Positions 1 to 4,121 of a stretch of 5,024 nucleotides of DNA are shown in pieces. Within the stretch, counting starts at the first letter, position 1. The number at the start of each line of letters is the position of its first letter. The position numbers and the translations under genes were made by a program. Source of the DNA: Oscillospiraceae bacterium (GTDB taxonomy: Bacteria > Bacillota > Clostridia > Oscillospirales > Oscillospiraceae); assembly GCA_016287555.1 (NCBI GenBank), contig JAEFAK010000145.1:1-5024 (forward strand), in the 5' to 3' direction. The notes beneath the pieces were generated by a model. It saw only the letters and a program-made list of their open reading frames with translations, did no database searches and had not been told where the DNA came from.

Positions 1-12
1 TGTTCCCTCCTT
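1..12 (-). promoter_or_regulatory. Ribosome binding site of an off-window downstream gene
   Basis: On the minus strand the dehydrogenase stop codon TAA (13-11) runs straight into AAGGAGG (12-6) followed by GAACA. This is a full Shine-Dalgarno sequence overlapping the stop, so another gene must start within a few bases beyond the left edge and is probably co-transcribed and translationally coupled. In clostridial butyrate loci this position is commonly etfB; that identity is inference, since no coding sequence of it is visible. Confidence 0.75.
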
Positions 13-1150
13 ACTTCAAAAGCGCGCCGGATATGACCATCTGCTGGACCTGGGACGTGCCTTCGAATATGCTGTTGATGCGGCAGTCGCGGTAGAGACG
101 CTCAATGCGGTAATCCTTGATGTAGCCGTAGCCGCCGTGGATCTGCAGGGCCTTGTAGGCGATGTGGTTGCAGGCCTCGGAGGCGAAATACTTGGCCATG
201 GAGCAGTACATGCTCGCCTTCGGATCGCCGAGATCCTTGGTGACGGCGGCGTTGTACAGAAGCTCGCGGGCGGCCTCGAGCTCGGTCGCCATGTCGGCGA
301 TCATGAAGCTGATGGCCTGGAACTTGGCTATGGGCTGGCCGAACTGCTTGCGCTCCTTGGCGTACTTGATGGCTTCCTCGAGGCAGGCCTGGCCGAGTCC
401 GACGGACTGGGAGGCGACGCCGAGGCGGCCGTAGTCAAGAGTCTTCATGGCGTTGGAGAAGCCCTTGTTGACTTCGCCGAGGCGGCAGCTGTCGGGCACG
501 CGGACGTCCTCAAGGATGACGTCGCTGGTCGGGCAGCCGATGATGCCCATCTTGTTCTCCGCCTTGCCGCAGGAGACGCCGGGCAGCTTCATGTCGACTA
601 TGAAGGTCGTGATGCCCTTGGAGCCGAGCTTCGGATCGGTCTTGGCGAAGACGACGCAGAAATCCGCGATGGGGGCGCCGGTGATGAACGCCTTGCGGCC
701 GTTCAGGACCCACTCGTCGCCGTCGCGCACGGCGCTGGTGACGACGCCGCCGGCGTCAGAGCCCGCGCCGGGCTCGGTCAGACCGAAGCAGGGGAAGAGT
801 TCGCCGCGGGCGACTCCGCCTATGTACTTCGCCTTCTGCTCTTCGGTGCCTGCGAGGAGCAGCGGGCCGGTGCCGAGGGAGTTGGCGCCGGAGACGTAGA
901 TGGCGGAGACGGAGCTGACGCGGGAGATCTCCTCGATGGTGATGCAGTAGGCGAGAGTGTCGCCGCCCTGGCCGCCTATCTCTTTGGGAGCCTTGATGCC
1001 GAAGAAGCCGTACTTCTTGAACTTGTCGAGCAGCTCCTGGGGATAGTTGCCGGTCTGGTCTATCTCATCCTGGAGCTCCTTGGGGATCTCCTTTTCGCAG
1101 AAGTCTCTGGCGAGCTTGCGGATGAGCTGGTATTTTTCGGACAGAACCAT
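11..1150 (-). CDS. Short-chain acyl-CoA dehydrogenase (butyryl-CoA dehydrogenase-like)
   Basis: Complete 379-residue flavoprotein of normal family length. It oxidises an acyl-CoA to the 2,3-enoyl-CoA or, in fermenters with EtfAB, reduces crotonyl-CoA to butyryl-CoA in the cytoplasm. Seen: an N-terminal helical domain (about 1-115); the FAD/acyl-CoA dehydrogenase signature GLTEPGAGSDAG at 123-134; a middle beta domain; a C-terminal helical domain with RKQFGQPIAKFQ at 267-278; QIHGGYGYIKDYRIERLYRD at 336-355; and IFEGTSQVQ, placing the catalytic base at Glu363 as in short-chain members. The ATG at 1150 is preceded by AAGGAG (1168-1163, 12-base spacing). The segment around residues 86-99 (VSGANSLGTGPLLL) differs from the butyryl-CoA dehydrogenase sequences I remember, so the exact acyl substrate is open. 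Thiolase lies upstream on the same strand but in a separate transcription unit; another gene follows immediately downstream. Confidence 0.93.
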   Translation of the reverse strand: MVLSEKYQLIRKLARDFCEKEIPKELQDEIDQTGNYPQELLDKFKKYGFFGIKAPKEIGGQGGDTLAYCITIEEISRVSSVSAIYVSGANSLGTGPLLLAGTEEQKAKYIGGVARGELFPCFGLTEPGAGSDAGGVVTSAVRDGDEWVLNGRKAFITGAPIADFCVVFAKTDPKLGSKGITTFIVDMKLPGVSCGKAENKMGIIGCPTSDVILEDVRVPDSCRLGEVNKGFSNAMKTLDYGRLGVASQSVGLGQACLEEAIKYAKERKQFGQPIAKFQAISFMIADMATELEAARELLYNAAVTKDLGDPKASMYCSMAKYFASEACNHIAYKALQIHGGYGYIKDYRIERLYRDCRINSIFEGTSQVQQMVISGALLK

Positions 1151-1191
1151 GTGCTTACTAAACTCCTTCCATTGGATTGAATCATCAAAAC

Positions 1192-1220
1192 GGCCCGGTC
1201 CGGAGACCGGCGCCTTTTTT
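1192..1220 (+). terminator. Terminator-like hairpin in the dehydrogenase leader
   Basis: GGC-CCGGTC (1192-1200), loop CGGA, GACCGG (1205-1210), one bulged C, then GCC (1212-1214) and six T (1215-1220). Read on the plus strand this is a good intrinsic terminator, although no plus-strand gene precedes it. Read on the minus strand the same hairpin is followed by GTTTTGAT, a weaker U tract, and would lie in the 5' leader of the dehydrogenase, 41 bases before its start codon. It may stop antisense transcription or attenuate the dehydrogenase message. Confidence 0.55.
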
Positions 1221-1298
1221 GCGGGGAAAAGCGGCTTCGCGCAGCATTATCATCTCTCGCGGCGCGAAAAATGTCAAAGACACTTTTTGCCGCCGAGT

Positions 1299-1328
1299 AT
1301 TATAAACTAAATTGCGCCGCAGGCGCAA
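1299..1328 (-). promoter_or_regulatory. Candidate promoter of the acyl-CoA dehydrogenase
   Basis: On the minus strand, TTGCGC (1328-1323) is followed after 18 bases by a perfect TATAAT (1304-1299). The sequence above it is T/A-rich (1335-1370), as in an UP element. Transcription would start near 1292, giving a leader of about 140 bases. A second, poorer possibility inside that leader is TTGACA (1277-1272), 20 bases from GATAAT (1251-1246). The -35 region is embedded in a perfect dyad (1311-1329). Confidence 0.55.
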
Positions 1329-1329
1329 T
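1311..1329. repeat. Perfect dyad overlapping the dehydrogenase promoter
   Basis: ATTGCGCC (1311-1318), GCA, GGCGCAAT (1322-1329): 8-bp arms around a 3-base centre. It covers the -35 element and most of the spacer of the minus-strand promoter, the usual place for a repressor operator. The protein that would bind it is unknown. Confidence 0.5.
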
Positions 1330-1369
1330 AGCGCTTTGCCTTAATTTGAAAAAAGTGGCGAAAAAGCCA

Positions 1370-1386
1370 AAAAACGGTCCGTTTTT
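1370..1386. repeat. 17-base perfect palindrome upstream of the dehydrogenase promoter
   Basis: AAAAACGG (1370-1377), T, CCGTTTTT (1379-1386). It lies between the thiolase terminator and the dehydrogenase promoter, roughly 80 bases upstream of the expected start site. The one-base centre makes it a better DNA-binding dyad than an RNA hairpin. Function unknown. Confidence 0.35.
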
Positions 1387-1417
1387 CCGGGCGTTTAGGG
1401 GCAAATCGCCTTGCTGA

Positions 1418-1447
1418 TAAAAACCCCGCGTGTCTGCGCGGGGTTTT
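1418..1447 (-). terminator. Intrinsic terminator of the thiolase gene
   Basis: Stem AAAACCCCGCG (1420-1430), loop TGTCTG, stem CGCGGGGTTTT (1437-1447): 11 perfect pairs. On the minus strand the stem ends in TTTTT then ATC, a normal U tract, 66 bases after the thiolase stop. The A/T flanks on both sides would also allow it to work in the other direction. It separates the thiolase transcript from the dehydrogenase transcript. Confidence 0.88.
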
Positions 1448-1462
1448 GAGGGTCATAAGCCG

Positions 1463-1496
1463 CGCGGTACGGCGGGCGTTCACCCGCCGTACCGCG
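1463..1496. repeat. REP-like long GC palindrome after the thiolase stop
   Basis: Arms CGCGGTACGGCGGG (1463-1476) and CCCGCCGTACCGCG (1483-1496) are perfectly complementary over 14 bp around a six-base loop CGTTCA. It starts 16 bases after the thiolase stop codon and has no U tract of its own, so it is not a standard terminator. GC-rich palindromes with GTACGGCGGG cores look like dispersed intergenic repeats of some gut Clostridia; copy number cannot be judged from one copy. It may stabilise the 3' end of the message. Confidence 0.6.
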
Positions 1497-1512
1497 GATC
1501 CGGGTCAGAGGT

Positions 1513-2694
<1,182 letters not shown>

Positions 2695-2768
2695 TGAAAA
2701 AAGCCTCCTTGCCCGGGTTTTCGGGCGTAATAAAAATGATGTTTTTGAAAAGCGCGCAATATATATGT

Positions 2769-2797
2769 AGTATAGACGCGCATGAGACAAAAGTCAA
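2769..2797 (-). promoter_or_regulatory. Promoter of the thiolase gene
   Basis: Minus strand: TTGACT (2797-2792), 17-base spacer, TATACT (2774-2769); five of six consensus bases in each box. Transcription should begin near 2762, giving a leader of about 68 bases. That leader ends in a small hairpin (GCCCG 2726-2722, CGGGC 2715-2711) abutting the Shine-Dalgarno sequence. Confidence 0.8.
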
Positions 2798-2814
2798 CAC
2801 CGCAGAGCGGATAA

Positions 2815-2843
2815 TTGCATATTGCGGGCCGTTGTGATATGCT
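2815..2843 (+). promoter_or_regulatory. Extended -10 promoter of mobA
   Basis: Plus strand: TTGCAT (2815-2820), 17-base spacer ending in TGA, then TATGCT (2838-2843). The TG one base before the -10 box makes an extended -10 promoter. The start site near 2850 leaves only about 16 bases before the mobA ATG, so the leader is little more than the ribosome binding site. It is back to back with the thiolase promoter; the two -35 boxes are 17 bases apart, with CCGC-AGA-GCGG (2800-2810) between them. Confidence 0.65.
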
Positions 2844-2865
2844 GAACGCGACAGGAGGCGGGAAT

Positions 2866-3432
2866 ATGTCCACGGCGGCCGTTATGGCGGGCGGAAAGAG
2901 CAGCAGGATGGGGAAGGACAAGCTCCTTATCCGCATGGAAGGGGAGACCCTCGTCGAGCGCGCGGCGCGCGAGCTCGCAGGGGGCTTCGATACGGTGCTG
3001 CTCTGCGTCGCCGAGGCGGGAAAGTACGAGACCTGCGCCGAGCCGGTCGAGGACGTGTTCAGGGACTGCGGCCCGCTGGGCGGGCTCCACGCGGCGCTCC
3101 TGCGCACGCGGGACGAGGGCGTCTTCGTCTGCGCGGGGGATATGCCGTTCATCTCCGCCGAGGCGGCGCTGAAGGTCGTCGCGGCCTGCGGCGAAGCGGA
3201 GGCCTGCGTCCCCGTCGGCGCGGACGGGAGGCCCGAGCCGCTCTTCGCTTATTATAAAAAGGTGCTCGCTCCGCGCGCGGAAAAGCTCCTGCGGGAGGGG
3301 AAACGCTCGATGCGTTCGCTGCTCGATATATCCCGCGTAAAATCGGTCCCCGCCGCGTCGCTGGGCGGGCCGCGCCTGCTGGAAAACCTCAATACGCCGG
3401 AGGACGCCGCGGCGGCTTTTTCCGAAAGCTGA
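2866..3432 (+). CDS. mobA: Molybdenum cofactor guanylyltransferase (MobA-type)
   Basis: Complete 188-residue nucleotidyltransferase, which attaches GMP from GTP to Mo-molybdopterin to make the MGD form used by DMSO reductase family enzymes. Seen: the nucleotide-binding signature AGGKSSRMGKDK (8-19), a GPLGGL loop (69-74), the metal-binding GDMPF motif (91-95), EPLFAYY (124-130), and the C-terminal LNTPED (175-180), all in MobA order and length. The ATG at 2866 follows AGGAGG (2853-2858) at seven bases. An upstream in-frame TTG at 2815 is the promoter -35 box and is rejected. A bis-MGD enzyme is encoded 0.7 kb downstream on the same strand, which strongly supports the molybdenum role. A related alternative, a cytidylyl- (MocA-like) or other small NTP transferase, is less likely here. 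Its promoter is divergent from that of the thiolase. Confidence 0.9.
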   Translation: MSTAAVMAGGKSSRMGKDKLLIRMEGETLVERAARELAGGFDTVLLCVAEAGKYETCAEPVEDVFRDCGPLGGLHAALLRTRDEGVFVCAGDMPFISAEAALKVVAACGEAEACVPVGADGRPEPLFAYYKKVLAPRAEKLLREGKRSMRSLLDISRVKSVPAASLGGPRLLENLNTPEDAAAAFSES

Positions 3433-3439
3433 AAAAGAC

Positions 3440-3468
3440 TTGCACTTTTTTCCGGGCGGGGATATAAT
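3440..3468 (+). promoter_or_regulatory. Promoter of the cupin gene
   Basis: TTGCAC (3440-3445), 17-base spacer, perfect TATAAT (3463-3468), starting eight bases after the mobA stop. Transcription should start near 3475, inside the perfect 12-base palindrome TTTCGCGCGAAA (3471-3482), which could be an operator or the foot of a leader hairpin. No terminator is seen between mobA and this promoter, so read-through from mobA is possible. Confidence 0.8.
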
Positions 3469-3470
3469 GA

Positions 3471-3482
3471 TTTCGCGCGAAA
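3471..3482. repeat. Palindrome at the cupin transcription start
   Basis: TTTCGCGCGAAA is fully self-complementary over 12 bases and begins two bases after the -10 box. In RNA an alternative stem TTCGC (3472-3476) with GCGAA (3483-3487) is possible. Role as operator or 5' stabilising hairpin is not established. Confidence 0.4.
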
Positions 3483-3521
3483 GCGAAGCAAACCCGAATT
3501 TTTATTGAAAGGATGTTTTCA

Positions 3522-3878
3522 ATGAGCTATAAGATCACCAGAAAGAACGAGGCCTATCGCTACGAGGCTCCCAAGCACTTCGACGTGCGCACCACCCGCC
3601 TGCACGATCCTCAGGACGTCAACGACGGCGTCGTGACCATGGGCCTGTCCCACTTCCTGCCCGGCGGCGGCTGCGAGTACGGCTCCAACGCCATGGAGTC
3701 CATCTACTACATCATCAAGGGCCAGATGTACCTCGAGAGCGAGCTCGGCACCGAGAACGAAGTCAAGACCACCCTCTATGAGGGCGACACCTTCCACTGC
3801 GGACCGAACACCCCGAAGTCCATCCTCAACACCGGCACGGAGTCCTGCCAGATGCTGGTCGTCCTCGTCAAGAGATAA
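3522..3878 (+). CDS. Small single-domain cupin lacking canonical metal ligands
   Basis: A 118-residue soluble protein made of one cupin barrel; biochemical function not recognised. Seen: cupin motif 1 region PGGGCEYGSNAMESIYYIIKG (47-67), where Gly, Glu59 and the closing Gly67 are kept but the HxH positions are non-histidine; motif 2 region EGDTFHCGPNTPKSILN (87-103), where the expected His is Lys99 while Asn103 is kept. It may therefore bind no metal, or bind one through other residues (His92, Cys93, Cys51, Glu59). Start at 3522 (ATGAGCTAT) is preferred: AAAGGA (3508-3513) lies eight bases before it, whereas the ATG at 3513 overlaps that site. It has its own promoter and a double terminator, and heavily C-ending codons (ACC, ATC, CAC) suggesting strong expression. 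It sits between mobA and the AthL-like gene and may be a ligand-binding or accessory protein of that pathway. Confidence 0.88.
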   Translation: MSYKITRKNEAYRYEAPKHFDVRTTRLHDPQDVNDGVVTMGLSHFLPGGGCEYGSNAMESIYYIIKGQMYLESELGTENEVKTTLYEGDTFHCGPNTPKSILNTGTESCQMLVVLVKR

Positions 3879-3891
3879 AGATCATCGACCG

Positions 3892-3930
3892 AACAGGGCG
3901 CGGAGATCATTCCGCGCCCTGTTTCTTTCT
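3892..3930 (+). terminator. Intrinsic terminator of the cupin gene
   Basis: AACAGGGCGCGGA (3892-3904), loop GATCAT, TCCGCGCCCTGTT (3911-3923): 13 perfect pairs, followed by a pyrimidine-rich tail TTTCTTTCT (3922-3930). It begins 14 bases after the cupin stop codon. Confidence 0.92.
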
Positions 3931-3939
3931 CCGGTTTTC

Positions 3940-3971
3940 GCGCGGAAAGAGATTTCCGCGCTTTTATTTTT
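3940..3971 (+). terminator. Second, tandem intrinsic terminator
   Basis: GCGCGGAAA (3940-3948), tetraloop GAGA, TTTCCGCGC (3953-3961), then TTTTATTTTTC (3962-3972). A nine-pair stem with a long U tract only 17 bases after the first terminator stem. Together the two hairpins isolate the AthL-like gene from upstream transcription. Confidence 0.85.
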
Positions 3972-3981
3972 CAAAAGGCTC

Positions 3982-4012
3982 TTGACATTAGAACTATACC
4001 AAAGTTTATACT
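3982..4012 (+). promoter_or_regulatory. Promoter of the AthL-like gene, long spacer
   Basis: A perfect TTGACA (3982-3987) precedes TATACT (4007-4012) at 19 bases; the nearer hexamer TTTATA (4005-4010, 17 bases) is a poorer -10. A 19-base spacer is typical of promoters activated by MerR-family regulators, which bind between the boxes. Here the spacer contains AACT (3992-3995) and AGTT (4003-4006) as a weak dyad. Start would be near 4019. Confidence 0.65.
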
Positions 4013-4021
4013 ATATCTGAA

Positions 4022-4093
4022 TAATGCCGTGTAATGCCCTGCGGCAGGAGAAAAGCCCGCGGCGGAGCCCGGGCGTGAAAGCTTAAAACGGTA
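4022..4093 (+). promoter_or_regulatory. Structured leader of the AthL-like gene, possible cis-regulatory RNA
   Basis: The roughly 100-base 5' leader is GC-rich and self-complementary. It starts with a tandem 10-base repeat (TAATGCCGTG, TAATGCCCTG; 4022-4041). One fold has a closing stem UGCCGU (4025-4030) with ACGGUA (4088-4093), a small CCUG/CAGG hairpin (4038-4048), and a strong hairpin GCCCG-C-GGC-GGA-GCC-CGGGC (4055-4074). A competing fold pairs UGCCG (4025-4029) with CGGCA (4042-4046). I do not recognise a known riboswitch class, and no conservation can be shown from one sequence. Confidence 0.4.
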
Positions 4094-4106
4094 ACGTATC
4101 AAATAT

Positions 4107-4112
4107 GAGGAG
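4107..4112 (+). promoter_or_regulatory. Ribosome binding site of the AthL-like gene
   Basis: GAGGAG lies nine bases before the ATG at 4122 and 14 bases after the last paired base of the predicted leader structure. This spacing, with the match of the protein start to AthL, decides the start codon. Confidence 0.8.
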
Positions 4113-4121
4113 TGAGAGAAA

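Noticed and set aside
137..1180. Long plus-strand open frame (347 codons) opposite the dehydrogenase
   Set aside because: Its product is a low-complexity run of Gly, Ala, Val, Leu and Asp with no domain, it has no ribosome binding site, and it mirrors a canonical gene in GC-rich DNA.
1312..1328. Rex (NADH-responsive) operator in the TTG...CAA dyad
   Set aside because: Rex sites have TTGTGAA/TTGTTAA-type half sites; the CGCC/GGCG inner bases and 17-base length do not fit.
2695..2790. Upstream in-frame ATG extending the thiolase by 32 residues
   Set aside because: The ATG at 2790 lies between the -35 and -10 boxes, so it is not in the transcript; the extension is not part of the family, and a perfect ribosome binding site marks 2694.
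2815..2865. Upstream in-frame TTG start for mobA
   Set aside because: The TTG is the -35 box of the promoter; AGGAGG and the family N-terminus both point to 2866.
3513..3521. ATG at 3513 as the cupin start
   Set aside because: It overlaps the AAAGGA ribosome binding site; the ATG at 3522 is at normal distance.
4022..4093. Assignment of the leader to the Moco riboswitch
   Set aside because: I could not find the conserved loop/receptor features of that class; it stays an unclassified candidate.
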